64,000 bases of DNA from Mesotoga infera. GTDB lineage: Bacteria > Thermotogota > Thermotogae > Petrotogales > Kosmotogaceae. The DNA lies in NCBI RefSeq assembly GCF_900157305.1, contig NZ_LS974202.1, forward strand, positions 744,001 through 808,000, written 5' to 3'. Below are positions 8,964 through 17,759 of this stretch, piece by piece. Under the pieces are notes generated by a model. The model searched no databases, was not told the DNA's origin, and saw nothing but the letters and a program-made list of their open reading frames with translations. Each line of letters starts with the position of its first letter. Positions within the stretch are counted from its first letter, which is position 1. The position numbers and the translations under genes are program-made.

Positions 8964-11891
8964 GTGAGGTCCAGACTGACACCATTCCTGGTGGCCGCCT
9001 TAAGCGCTTTGCTAATGCTGATTATGATACTTATAACGCTGGAGAACAAGACGAGCAAAACGGAGAAGCAGCTCGCCGGTTCTACCAGGCTTTTCGTCGA
9101 TGAGACTGTAAAAGCCGTTCTTATCGGTTACTTCCACCGCGATTGCATCTTGAAATCCATCGAAGAAGGGGACATCGAGTCGGTCTCCCATAACCTTGAA
9201 TACCTCATGGAAGACAACGCTCCCCTGTCAGGAGTGCGGGTGGTCATCGACGGAACGCCTTTCATCGAACTGGGCGATATAATCACTCACAACGATACCG
9301 TGGCCGTCAAGGGTGATATGCCTTACACTATCTTCTACGACGAGGGCTTCTTACTGGCCGCAACAGCGATAAGCGATGGCCGCGGAGCACAGAATGCCGA
9401 TGATTCTTATGCACTTATCGCGATAAAGCTGTCCAGCATCATCGATCTTCTGACTGATGAGAGGTATGTTCTCTCAGAAAAAGCCAATACGAAGATATAC
9501 GGAAGTCTCGGAATAAGGCTAGCGAGAGACATAAACATGGGAAACGCCCTTTCCCTGGTCTTCGCGTTTGTAATCAGTTACCTGTTTATGATTTTTATTC
9601 AGACAAAGACTGAAAAAGGCTTCGTGGTCGCGAAGAATAGAGAACAAGCCTTCCTTCTTAACAGCATACCGTCGATGATATGGTGTCTGAAAGACAGCAG
9701 AACCTTTGGAATGGTTAACAGTCAGTTCGCACGATTCTTCGGTAAACGACCCGAAGAGATAGAGAACCATGTTATCGAAGATGTGCTTCCGTCAAGCGAA
9801 GTTGAAAGCTGCATCGAGAGCAATGAAGAAGTCATCAGAAGCAAGGCGCCTGTCTCTTTCAAGCAGAGCTCCACGAATCACGCCGGTGAGAAGAGAACCA
9901 TAGCAATCACCAAGATTCCCGTAACCAGCGAGAGCGGAGAAGTCGATTCCATAATCTGCACCGCCGAAGATGTGACCGACAAAGAAGTCGCCGAAAGTAG
10001 GCTCAGATTGATTCAGTTCGCTCTGGACAACGTCAACGAAGAGGCCTTCTGGATCTCCAAAGAGGGCGATATACTTTACGTCAACAAAGCGACATGCAAG
10101 GCTCTCGGATACAGCCAGGACGAACTGGTCGGAATGAAAGTCCATGACGTGGATCCGACCGAATTGGCAAAGAATAGGGACTTGAACTGGGAACAGGTCA
10201 AGAAGAGCCGTCAGGATGTGATAGAGACTTTCCACCGCAGGAAAGACGGCACTATCTTTCCCGTAGAGGTGAATAGAAATTATCTGATTTACGAAGAAGG
10301 CCAGGAGTACGAATTCAGCTTCGCCAGGGACATATCTGAACGGCGAAGTGCACAAAACAGATTGGAAAGAGAAAAACGGAGGATCGAAAGACTCCACGAA
10401 ACGGCATTGGCCATGGAGAGATGCAGAGAAAAGCGGGAGGTCTTCGAACTCATAATTCAGGCCGCCAGAAGCATACTCGACTTCGACATATGCTTCGTCG
10501 CGATCGCCGAGAACGATCACTTTTCCATCAAGATCTCGTCCAATCTCAGTCCCGAAGACCCAACAACCATGCCGCTGAACGTGGGAATAGTGGGAAAGAC
10601 TTACAGAGAGAAAAAGAGCTTTGTTCTTGAGGATATACAGGAATCGGAACAGGCCTTCAGGACCAACAATGAATACCACGGGGGACTGAGCGTTCCCGTG
10701 GGAAATATCGGTGTTTTTCAGGCCATGTCGATGGAGAAAAACGCGTTCACAGATGAAGACGTCAAGCTGGCCGAACTGCTTATGTTGCACGCCAGCGAAG
10801 CGATAAAGCGAATAGAGACAGAACAAGAGATGGCTTACATGTCTCTTCACGACAGGTTAACCGGCCTCTACAACAGGGTCTATTTCGAGGAGGAGATCCA
10901 GAGGCTAAACTATTCTAGACTTTACCCGATCTCGATAATCTCGGCCGATATAGACGGCCTCAAGTTGATAAACGACACGATGGGCCATTCCACCGGAGAC
11001 GATTTGTTGAGGTCTTTCGCCGAAATTCTTAAGGCCAACATGAGGAGTTCCGACGTCGTTTCGCGTTTCGGAGGAGATGAGTTCGCCGCGATTCTGGTAT
11101 CCACCGATCGTCCAACGGCCGAAAGAGTCATTGAAAGGATAAGGAAGGCTGTCGCCAGATACAACGAAAGTCGGAGCGGTCCGTTCCTCAGCTTTTCAAT
11201 GGGAGTCGCCACGAGCAATAACGGCGAGAGCTCTCTGCTGGATTGCTTGAAGCTGGCCGACGATCTTATGTATCGTGACAAACTGAGCAGGAGCAACAGT
11301 GTAAGAAGTCAGATGGTGAATACTTTGCTGCTAACTCTTGCGGAGAAGGATCATATATCGGGCGGTCATGCGAGCAGACTTCAGGAAATGGCTATCAAAC
11401 TCGGCAAAAGAATGGGGCTCAACTCCGACCAGTTGGTGGACCTCTCTCTGTTTGCCCAGGTGCACGATCTTGGAAAGGTGGGTATCCCCGATAGAATACT
11501 TTTCAAACCGGGAAAACTGACGGAAGAGGAGTGGGGGATAATGAAGCTCCATCCCGAAAAGGGGTACAGAATAGCCGTATCTTCCCCGGACCTTTCTACA
11601 GTCGCCGACCTCATACTCAGACACCACGAGAGATGGGATGGAAAGGGGTATCCACTCGGGTTGGAAAGAACCGAGATCCCGATCGAATGCAGGATTCTTT
11701 CAATTGTGGACGCCTACGACGCCATGACTAACGATAGACCTTACTGCAAGGCAAGGAGCCATTCGGAGGCCCTCAAAGAAATCGAAAGATGTGCCGGAAC
11801 TCAGTTCGATCCAAAGATCGTCGAGGAATTCCTTAAAATGCTTCAAGAAAGTCCCCGTCTTCAAGGTTCCGTATCTTCGGAGAACTCATGA
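8964..11891 (+). CDS. Membrane PAS-PAS-GAF-GGDEF-HD-GYP protein (c-di-GMP synthesis/turnover)
   Basis: 975 residues, GTG start with GGGGAG upstream. Two membrane helices (about 8-27 and 195-213) flank an extracytoplasmic sensor domain. Cytoplasmic order: PAS (~225-345), PAS (~347-465), GAF (~480-630), GGDEF (~640-785) and HD-GYP (~790-965). GGDEF is intact at about 703-707, with the RxxD inhibitory site (RSSD) five residues before it. HD-GYP has HDLGK near 834 and HHERWDGKGYP near 887-897. Both catalytic domains look competent, so the protein could make and degrade cyclic di-GMP, switched by the sensory domains. It stands alone, with the next gene converging from the other strand. Confidence 0.93.
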   Translation: MRSRLTPFLVAALSALLMLIMILITLENKTSKTEKQLAGSTRLFVDETVKAVLIGYFHRDCILKSIEEGDIESVSHNLEYLMEDNAPLSGVRVVIDGTPFIELGDIITHNDTVAVKGDMPYTIFYDEGFLLAATAISDGRGAQNADDSYALIAIKLSSIIDLLTDERYVLSEKANTKIYGSLGIRLARDINMGNALSLVFAFVISYLFMIFIQTKTEKGFVVAKNREQAFLLNSIPSMIWCLKDSRTFGMVNSQFARFFGKRPEEIENHVIEDVLPSSEVESCIESNEEVIRSKAPVSFKQSSTNHAGEKRTIAITKIPVTSESGEVDSIICTAEDVTDKEVAESRLRLIQFALDNVNEEAFWISKEGDILYVNKATCKALGYSQDELVGMKVHDVDPTELAKNRDLNWEQVKKSRQDVIETFHRRKDGTIFPVEVNRNYLIYEEGQEYEFSFARDISERRSAQNRLEREKRRIERLHETALAMERCREKREVFELIIQAARSILDFDICFVAIAENDHFSIKISSNLSPEDPTTMPLNVGIVGKTYREKKSFVLEDIQESEQAFRTNNEYHGGLSVPVGNIGVFQAMSMEKNAFTDEDVKLAELLMLHASEAIKRIETEQEMAYMSLHDRLTGLYNRVYFEEEIQRLNYSRLYPISIISADIDGLKLINDTMGHSTGDDLLRSFAEILKANMRSSDVVSRFGGDEFAAILVSTDRPTAERVIERIRKAVARYNESRSGPFLSFSMGVATSNNGESSLLDCLKLADDLMYRDKLSRSNSVRSQMVNTLLLTLAEKDHISGGHASRLQEMAIKLGKRMGLNSDQLVDLSLFAQVHDLGKVGIPDRILFKPGKLTEEEWGIMKLHPEKGYRIAVSSPDLSTVADLILRHHERWDGKGYPLGLERTEIPIECRILSIVDAYDAMTNDRPYCKARSHSEALKEIERCAGTQFDPKIVEEFLKMLQESPRLQGSVSSENS

Positions 11892-11926
11892 GCCGGTGAA
11901 ACGGCCACAGGTTTCCGGCACACAGT
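11892..11926 (+). terminator. Possible terminator after the c-di-GMP gene
   Basis: GCCGGTGAAAC (11892-11902) can pair, with a two-base bulge, with GTTTCCGGC (11911-11919), followed by a short T-rich stretch. It lies between convergent genes. Confidence 0.4.
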
Positions 11927-11932
11927 TTTCGT

Positions 11933-12619
11933 TTATCTCTTCACATCGTTGACTATATTGCCGTCTCTTATTTCGACTATCCTGTCGGTCTCTTCGGCGA
12001 TCCTTCTATCGTGCGTGATCACTATGAAGGTCGTTCCGTATTTCGCGTTCAGATCACGCATCAGTCTGAACACCTTGGCCGATGTATCGGAATCCAGATT
12101 TCCGGTCGGCTCGTCGGCCAGTATCACTTTTGGGTTGTTGATCAACGCCCTCGCGATGGCCGTTCTCTGCTGCTGGCCGCCAGACATATTGGGAGCGAGG
12201 TTATCTTTTACCTGGGTTATTCCGACAACTTCCATGAGTTCCTTCGCTCTTTCGATCACTTCCCTCGAAGGCCGGATCGCCTTTATTTTGTAAGGCATCA
12301 ATATATTCTCGAAGGCTGTGAACTCCGGTAGAAGGTAATGGAACTGGAATATGAAACCTATCGTCTCGTTCCTTACGGCGGCCAGCTCGTTCTTGCTCAT
12401 GGTGTCCGTCCTTTTGCCGTTTATGGTTATCTCTCCGCTGGTTGGAAGGTCGAGAGTGCCCATGATGTTCATGAGGGTGGATTTTCCGCTGCCGGATTGG
12501 CCGACGATAGAATTGAAGGAACCTTCTTCGAAAGTCAGGTTGATCCCGTGGAGCACTTCGGTCTTGATAACAGTCCCATACACCTTTCTTACTTCTTTCA
12601 ATTCGATTATGTTAGCCAT
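11933..12619 (-). CDS. ABC transporter ATP-binding protein, MacB/LolD type
   Basis: 228 residues, the usual LolD/MacB ATPase length. Walker A is GQSGSGKST, the signature MSGGQQQRTAIARAL and Walker B VILADEPTGNLD; the last two are hallmarks of the LolD/FtsE/MacB subfamily that drives FtsX-like permeases. ATG at 12619 with GAGGTGATAAGGA upstream, overlapping the permease gene end by eight bases. Such pairs move lipoproteins, peptides or drugs from the outer face of the inner membrane. It is the last gene of a four-gene operon starting with the aldo/keto reductase. Confidence 0.92.
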   Translation of the reverse strand: MANIIELKEVRKVYGTVIKTEVLHGINLTFEEGSFNSIVGQSGSGKSTLMNIMGTLDLPTSGEITINGKRTDTMSKNELAAVRNETIGFIFQFHYLLPEFTAFENILMPYKIKAIRPSREVIERAKELMEVVGITQVKDNLAPNMSGGQQQRTAIARALINNPKVILADEPTGNLDSDTSAKVFRLMRDLNAKYGTTFIVITHDRRIAEETDRIVEIRDGNIVNDVKR

Positions 12620-13778
12620 TCCTTATCACCTCGACGGGACTGAGTTTCGACGATCTTCTGGCCGGAACGAGCGCGGCAATGGTGGAAGCGCCGATGGCTA
12701 TGAAGGCCGACAGCATGATGAATCCGTAGTTCACGTAGATACCGACGACCGGCTCGCCGTCGGGACCGACCGCGAAGGTGCTGAACATAAGTATAAGAAG
12801 GAAGCCGAAAGCTATACCGACGACCGCGCCGATTATACCGAGAGTCAATCCCTGGAAGAGGAAGACCTGACTCGAAACTGAATCTTTCAAACCCATCGCC
12901 TTCAGAATACCTATCTGCCTGGATTTCTGGACAACGGTTATCGCGAGCACGCTCGCTATTCCAAGTGAAACGGCGATTATCACAAAGACCTGTATCATTA
13001 TGCTCGATACGCTTTGCCCGTTGAGACCTGTCAACAGATCTTCATTCTGCGCCTTCCAGTTGGTGACGTCAAATTTCGCGTCAGCCAGCGCCGATGCTAT
13101 CGCAGTTGCATCTTCGTCGGCCTTGAATACTTCTTCTACCTGCATCTCGATAGAAGTTACGGAGTCTCCAAGTTTGCCGACACCCTGCGATGTCGCTATT
13201 GACGAGATCAGCCATGACTTGTTCAGGCTGGCCACTTTCAGATCGAAGACTCCCACTATTTTTAGAGTCTCGATGGACCTGTCGGGGGTTATTACGGTTA
13301 TCTGCCCGCCCTTTTGAAGGCCGAGCTCGTCTTTCAGATCCTTACCGATCAGAACCTCATCGGCCGTTTTGGGAAGCTCCCCTTCAATAATTCTTGTATC
13401 GATGCCGTATATCGAATTGGCCTGCGGGAACTGAAGCCCTCTTAGGAGGACGGAAATCGTGCGATCGCCGCTGCTTATGAAGACGGGAACATCTGCACTT
13501 GCCGAGAGCGCCGTCAGGGGTGTCGGTAGCTGGAGGGACTCCACCTTTTCCTGTATCTCTTGCCAGTTCTCTATCTTCCTGTCTGGAGTATTCGACGTTA
13601 TGGTAACCTGCGACGAGTTGCCTATGGTAGTATTGACCAGATCTTTCTGGAGACCCTGGATCAGCGATCCTATGAAGACCTGTACCGAGACCCCTATGGC
13701 GATTCCAAGTATTATAAGCAGGGTCTGCGCCTTGCTGGAGGAAAGAAATCTGAAGGCTATCGAAAGGGCCAGTTTCAT
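12612..13778 (-). CDS. FtsX-like ABC transporter permease (MacB/LolC type)
   Basis: 388 residues with the standard topology: one N-terminal membrane helix (about 15-35), a ~220-residue periplasmic MacB_PCD domain, then three C-terminal helices of the FtsX domain (about 260-385). The sequence LSPVEVIRNG at the end is characteristic of this family. It starts at ATG 13778 and overlaps the cobalamin-binding gene by four bases, so translation is probably coupled. It works with the ATPase at 11933-12619 as a mechanotransmission-type ABC system. Confidence 0.9.
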   Translation of the reverse strand: MKLALSIAFRFLSSSKAQTLLIILGIAIGVSVQVFIGSLIQGLQKDLVNTTIGNSSQVTITSNTPDRKIENWQEIQEKVESLQLPTPLTALSASADVPVFISSGDRTISVLLRGLQFPQANSIYGIDTRIIEGELPKTADEVLIGKDLKDELGLQKGGQITVITPDRSIETLKIVGVFDLKVASLNKSWLISSIATSQGVGKLGDSVTSIEMQVEEVFKADEDATAIASALADAKFDVTNWKAQNEDLLTGLNGQSVSSIMIQVFVIIAVSLGIASVLAITVVQKSRQIGILKAMGLKDSVSSQVFLFQGLTLGIIGAVVGIAFGFLLILMFSTFAVGPDGEPVVGIYVNYGFIMLSAFIAIGASTIAALVPARRSSKLSPVEVIRNG

Positions 13779-14428
13779 TTGAGATCACGCTCCCCCATCT
13801 TCAGAATCTCGACCGGATCGGTGAGATAAATGTCGGCGCCGATCTCTTTCCAGTATTCTGGGTTGTTTCTAAAGGCGTTTCCCCCAACGATTATACTGGA
13901 CTGGGGCGTCCACTGCTTGATTTGTGAAATGACGCGCCGCCCGCTTATCAGATTGTAGTAGTTGGATATGCTAACGGCAACGTACAGTGGCTTTAAAACC
14001 TTAACGGCCTCTAGAAAGGAATCCTGTGGGGTGTTCGCGCCGGCGAAAGTAACGTCGTAACCGGCCAGCGCGAAGATATCGGCGATCATCCTCGCTCCGA
14101 TTTCGTGGTACTCCTCAATCGGGCAGACGACGGCAACCTTGGGGCCTTTTACGTCGCCGAACCTCTCCCTTTTCTTGCGCGCGATATAGGGGTAGCAACA
14201 CTCCATTACCGTTCTGACTATGGAACTTCTCACATGTTCGTTCCATATGCAGAGCCTGTCGGACTCGTAATCACAGTCCCATTCGTTCAGGGCGGGAGTC
14301 AACACATGAAGATAAAGACCGGGAATGTCCGTCCTTTCCTCATCTATGGCTTTTATACAGATCTCGACCGCCCTGTCTTTGTCCTGTTCGTCCAGAGCCT
14401 TTCTGAACTCCTCATAGAGCGTTTTCAA
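13775..14428 (-). CDS. Stand-alone cobalamin (B12)-binding domain protein
   Basis: 217 residues. The N-terminal ~90 residues form the helical cap domain with NEHVRSSIV, matching the EH motif of the B12-binding cap in sensory proteins such as CarH. The C-terminal ~120 residues are a Rossmann-type cobalamin-binding domain with EYHEIG, a D/ExHxxG motif holding the lower-axial His, and later VGGNAF where the family has SGG/VGG. No MerR DNA-binding domain and no methyltransferase partner are present. TTG start at 14428 after GGAGGTGG. Both junctions in the operon are four-base overlaps. It may be a corrinoid-based sensor or carrier; which one is unknown. Confidence 0.8.
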   Translation of the reverse strand: MKTLYEEFRKALDEQDKDRAVEICIKAIDEERTDIPGLYLHVLTPALNEWDCDYESDRLCIWNEHVRSSIVRTVMECCYPYIARKKRERFGDVKGPKVAVVCPIEEYHEIGARMIADIFALAGYDVTFAGANTPQDSFLEAVKVLKPLYVAVSISNYYNLISGRRVISQIKQWTPQSSIIVGGNAFRNNPEYWKEIGADIYLTDPVEILKMGERDLK

Positions 14429-15261
14429 ACGAGCCCACCTCCCTTTAATTCGTCTAGAATCTTCATGTCCTCCGGAGTCAGAACGATGTTCTTCGAATCG
14501 ATGTTCGATCTCAGATGATCGATTTTTTCCGCTTTCGGTATCACGATTACTCCTTCCTTTCCTAGAAGCCAGGCCAGCATTATCTGCTGGGGAGAGGCGT
14601 AGTATTTCTCCGCCAACCTCTCAAGCGCCTGCCTGGTGAATTCACTCACAAGATTTCTCTTCAGGGGAGAATAAGCCGTGAGGGTTATGCCTTCACTCTG
14701 ACAGAATGGAAGAAGCTCATACATCGCCTGACGATCCTCGATGTTGAAAAGAACCTGGTTGTTGACGATAGGTTCCGTCGAGACGGCGATCGCTTTCTTG
14801 AGGAGGTTTGTATCGAAGTTCGAAACGCCGATGAACCTGGTTCTTCCGGCCCTGACCTCGTCTGCCATCGCCTTCATGGTCTCGCCCAGAGGCACGTCGG
14901 GATTGGGCCAGTGAACCAGATACATATCGACATAGTCGGTGCGTAACCTTTTTAGTGTACCGTCCAGCGCTCTGTGCAGATCTCTCTCTCTCAGGTGCGT
15001 CGGCCAAACCTTGGAGACCAGAAAGAGCTCTCTCCTGTCGAAAAGCGATATGGCTTCCCCGATCAACTCTTCAGTATGGCCTCCGGCGTAATATTCGGCA
15101 GTGTCTATGTGATGGTAGCCCATCTCTATCGCACGTGCGATGGTATCTATGTACTCCCCGTCCCTGGAGGTGTCCGGACCTTCCCTACCTCCGATAGCCC
15201 ACGTTCCCAGACCGATTGCAGCTATCTTCTCGTCGCTATTTTTGAGTCGCCTGTATATCAT
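14425..15261 (-). CDS. Aldo/keto reductase
   Basis: 278 residues, NADPH-dependent oxidoreductase of the TIM-barrel AKR superfamily. The catalytic tetrad is visible: Asp in HIDTAEYY (near 53), Tyr in the same motif (near 58), Lys in VSKVW (near 83) and His in VHWPNP (near 118). The C-terminal IPKAEKIDHLRSN matches the NADP-binding loop. ATG at 15261 with AGGGGTGA upstream. It opens a four-gene operon with the B12-binding protein and the FtsX-type ABC pair. Confidence 0.92.
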   Translation of the reverse strand: MIYRRLKNSDEKIAAIGLGTWAIGGREGPDTSRDGEYIDTIARAIEMGYHHIDTAEYYAGGHTEELIGEAISLFDRRELFLVSKVWPTHLRERDLHRALDGTLKRLRTDYVDMYLVHWPNPDVPLGETMKAMADEVRAGRTRFIGVSNFDTNLLKKAIAVSTEPIVNNQVLFNIEDRQAMYELLPFCQSEGITLTAYSPLKRNLVSEFTRQALERLAEKYYASPQQIMLAWLLGKEGVIVIPKAEKIDHLRSNIDSKNIVLTPEDMKILDELKGGGLV

Positions 15262-15445
15262 ATTTTCACCCCTTTAATTGATTTTACATTATGCTAATGA
15301 AGCCGGCAAGAACGGTAAAGAGCCGTTCGAAGTATTCAATTTTGATTTTGACATGCCTGCCGCCCGATTCTTACACGGAAGAATGGTAAAATATTGAGGA
15401 GAAGAGATATCTATCATGGTCGTTTGATCGGAGGTTTTACCGCCT

Positions 15446-16150
15446 ATGAAAGTAGCCGAAATGATAAAGAGCCTGTGGATGATCGTTCGCTCCGTCATTC
15501 CTCTTGCAGGCTTTTTGATAATCTTCCAGGTTTTAATTTTCAGAAAGCCGCTCGGGGATCTTAAGAGCCTGCTCCTGGGCATCGTGATGAGCGTATTCGG
15601 TCTTTTCCTGTTTCTCAAAGGAGCCTCGATCTCCCTCATACCGCTGGGAGGCTCCTTCGGCAGGAGTATCGTGGTTCTTGACAACATTCTGCTGATAATA
15701 GCCATAGCCTTTTTGCTGGGCTTTCTGGCAACTCTGGTCGAGCCGGCCCTGACTTCGACCTCGCTGGAAATTGAAGAAGTTTCGACAGGGACTATACCCT
15801 CGGCCTCGATCACTTACTCCGCGGCGGTGGGATTCGGACTCGGCATGGCTCTGGGTGTTTTCAAAATCGTGAGCGGCACCTCCATCAAAACTATAATGGT
15901 TCCTTTTTTGATTGCAATGACGGTTCTTGTGATACTTTCCAGCAAAGAGATGGTGGGCATAGCCTTCGACGTTGCGGCAGCCACTACCGGACCGGTCAAT
16001 ATACCGATAACCGTGGCGATCTCGATAGGCCTTTCTTCGGTCATACAGGGCAGTGATCCTCTGCTCAACGGATTCGGGCTGGTCGGTTTCGCCTTCATGG
16101 GTGCGGCTATGTCGATTCTCTTTTTAGGCACCGTTATGAGGTTCTTCTGA
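15446..16150 (+). CDS. DUF1538 family integral membrane protein
   Basis: 234 residues, nearly all hydrophobic, with seven or so membrane segments. EPALTSTSLEIEE and ATTGPVNIPITVAISIG are conserved-looking blocks of the DUF1538 family of putative transporters. GGAGGT lies ten bases before the ATG. It is followed after 11 bases by a PII-like protein, a linkage often seen for this family and suggesting nucleotide-gated transport. DUF1538 is frequently present as two copies in tandem; only one is encoded here. Confidence 0.8.
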   Translation: MKVAEMIKSLWMIVRSVIPLAGFLIIFQVLIFRKPLGDLKSLLLGIVMSVFGLFLFLKGASISLIPLGGSFGRSIVVLDNILLIIAIAFLLGFLATLVEPALTSTSLEIEEVSTGTIPSASITYSAAVGFGLGMALGVFKIVSGTSIKTIMVPFLIAMTVLVILSSKEMVGIAFDVAAATTGPVNIPITVAISIGLSSVIQGSDPLLNGFGLVGFAFMGAAMSILFLGTVMRFF

Positions 16151-16161
16151 GGAGTGATACT

Positions 16162-16467
16162 GTGAGTGATGTCTGCGCGATAATCGCGATTGTAGAAAGG
16201 GGAAGGGCCGAGGAGATAGTAAAGGCCGCCCGGGCCGCCGGAGCAAGGGGGGCGACCGTGAGCTTCGGGAGGGGTACTAGCGACAACGAAATAAAGAAGT
16301 TCCTGCATATAAACGTTGAGTCTTCGAAGGAAATTATACTCATACTCACGAAGAGAAGCGATCTGGACGGCATATTCCAGGCCGTTGTCGATTCGGGAAA
16401 ACTCGAAGAGGAGGGGAAGGGAATAGCTTTCGTGCTGGACGTCCCGAAGATGGTCGGCAGATTGTGA
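16162..16467 (+). CDS. PII-like regulatory protein
   Basis: 101 residues, GTG start at 16162 with GAGGAGTG upstream. The beta-alpha-beta repeats of the PII/GlnB fold are recognisable: AIIAIVERGRAEEIVKAA for the first unit, ARGATVSFGRG before the T-loop, and EEEGKGIAFVLDV in place of the B-loop/beta strand. The T-loop region is short and lacks the uridylylated Tyr context of GlnB, so it belongs to the divergent PII group that regulates adjacent membrane proteins rather than glutamine synthetase. The likely partner is the DUF1538 protein encoded just before it. Confidence 0.8.
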   Translation: MSDVCAIIAIVERGRAEEIVKAARAAGARGATVSFGRGTSDNEIKKFLHINVESSKEIILILTKRSDLDGIFQAVVDSGKLEEEGKGIAFVLDVPKMVGRL

Positions 16468-16492
16468 AGATGCACACAACCCGTCGCTCCTC

Positions 16493-17236
16493 TTACCGCC
16501 CTTGATTCTTTCTTTTCGAACCCTGTTTTATCAGATCGATTTCCTTTTTTCCTAGCTTTTTGATCTCCCCGGGCCTGGGCACAATCGAGATGTCCAGACC
16601 GCCTATCGAGACCCTGACCAGGCTCACAACGCTCTTTCCCAGAGCTTTGAACATCTCTCTTATCTCCCGCTTGTGACCTTCGTGAAGTATCAATCTCAGA
16701 GTGGTTGTATCTCTGTCGCTTCTGGCTATACTAACTCTGGCGGGCGAGGTGGTAAAACCATCCTCAAGAGTTATCCCGTCTCTGATGGCCTGCAACTGAA
16801 TATCGTCGAGTTTTCCACGTATTTTGACAAGGTAGGCCTTTTCGATCTCCGAAGCGGGGTGTGAAACCAAGTGAGCCAGTTCCCCGTCGTTGGTCAGAAT
16901 CAACAGCCCGGAAGTCCCCTGGTCGAGCCTCCCGACGTGGAAGACACGCTCTTGTATCTTCCCGGCTATAAGGTCCGAGAGAGTCTTTCGGCCGCGGTCG
17001 TCGGTCATGGCGCTGAGATATCCGGCCGGTTTGTTGATCAAATAGACGACCGTGGCCTGTTTTTTGAATTCCAGGGTCTTGCCGTCGAATTCGATCGACG
17101 AGCTCTGGGGATCGATTTCCCGTCTGGGGTATCTTTCGACTTTCCCGTCAATCCTGACTCTGCCGTCCAGTATCGCCTGTGTCGATTTCCTCCTGGACAG
17201 GCCCGTCAGCCGGGACAGTATCTCCTGTAGTCTCAA
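16493..17236 (-). CDS. rRNA pseudouridine synthase, RsuA/RluB family
   Basis: About 247 residues. An S4 RNA-binding domain (RLQEILSRLTGLSRRKSTQ) precedes the catalytic domain with GRLDQGTSGLLILTNDG, whose Asp is the catalytic residue, and GHKREIREMFKALG near the end. It isomerises uridine to pseudouridine in ribosomal RNA. An open frame extends to 17272, but a TTG at 17236 preceded by GGAGGAG at seven bases is the far better start and aligns with the family N-terminus. The gene still overlaps the last ~89 bases of scpB. The exact rRNA position is not predictable. Confidence 0.88.
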   Translation of the reverse strand: MRLQEILSRLTGLSRRKSTQAILDGRVRIDGKVERYPRREIDPQSSSIEFDGKTLEFKKQATVVYLINKPAGYLSAMTDDRGRKTLSDLIAGKIQERVFHVGRLDQGTSGLLILTNDGELAHLVSHPASEIEKAYLVKIRGKLDDIQLQAIRDGITLEDGFTTSPARVSIARSDRDTTTLRLILHEGHKREIREMFKALGKSVVSLVRVSIGGLDISIVPRPGEIKKLGKKEIDLIKQGSKRKNQGR

Positions 17237-17759
17237 CTTTCTCTCCTCCGCCCAGGGAAAGGCCCTGAACAATTTCGGAAAGATCTTCCAGCTGGAAAAG
17301 ATCGTAAAATTTCTTCGTTGTTTTGTAGAGATACGGGCGACCCGGCAGCTTGGATTTCCTCTTGCCGATCAAGCCCATCTTAGACAACTCGAGAAGCTGG
17401 TTCTGTGTGGAACGGCCCCTGATCAGTTCCACGTCGTTCTTGGTGAGCGGTCCCTTTATCGCGACGATCGCGAGGGCTTCCATCTGAGTGTCGGTTATAC
17501 TGACTATCGGCCTGGTGGATATCTGGCTCACGTAGTTTTGCAGCTCGGGCTTGGTGTAGAACCTCAACTTGCCGTTGACGGATTTTATCATCACTCCGTG
17601 TTCGGAGGTGGCGTAATCGCTCTCGATCTCTTCCAGAAGGAGCGTTACCTGGTTGAGCTTCATTCCCACGATCGATGCGATCTTCCTGGGTTCTATACCG
17701 TTCCTGGCCGAGAATATGAGAGCCTCAATAGCGGCTTTTCTGGAGAGTTCATCGCTCAA
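17148..17759 (-). CDS. scpB: Segregation and condensation protein B
   Basis: 203 residues, kleisin-associated subunit of the SMC-ScpAB condensin. Two winged-helix domains: the N-terminal one with AAIEALIFSARNGIEPRKIASIVG, the second with ETQMEALAIVA-like ITDTQMEALAIVAIKGPLTKNDVELIRG. The C-terminal ~25 residues are acidic and not conserved, and they are the part that overlaps the downstream synthase gene. TTG start at 17759 with GGAGGCG upstream, overlapping scpA by 11 bases. Confidence 0.93.
   Translation of the reverse strand: MSDELSRKAAIEALIFSARNGIEPRKIASIVGMKLNQVTLLLEEIESDYATSEHGVMIKSVNGKLRFYTKPELQNYVSQISTRPIVSITDTQMEALAIVAIKGPLTKNDVELIRGRSTQNQLLELSKMGLIGKRKSKLPGRPYLYKTTKKFYDLFQLEDLSEIVQGLSLGGGEKVETTGDTVPADGPVQEEIDTGDTGRQSQD

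Noticed and set aside
9792-10850. 352-residue minus-strand frame
   Set aside because: Antisense to the c-di-GMP gene, whose domains are clearly real in the plus frame.
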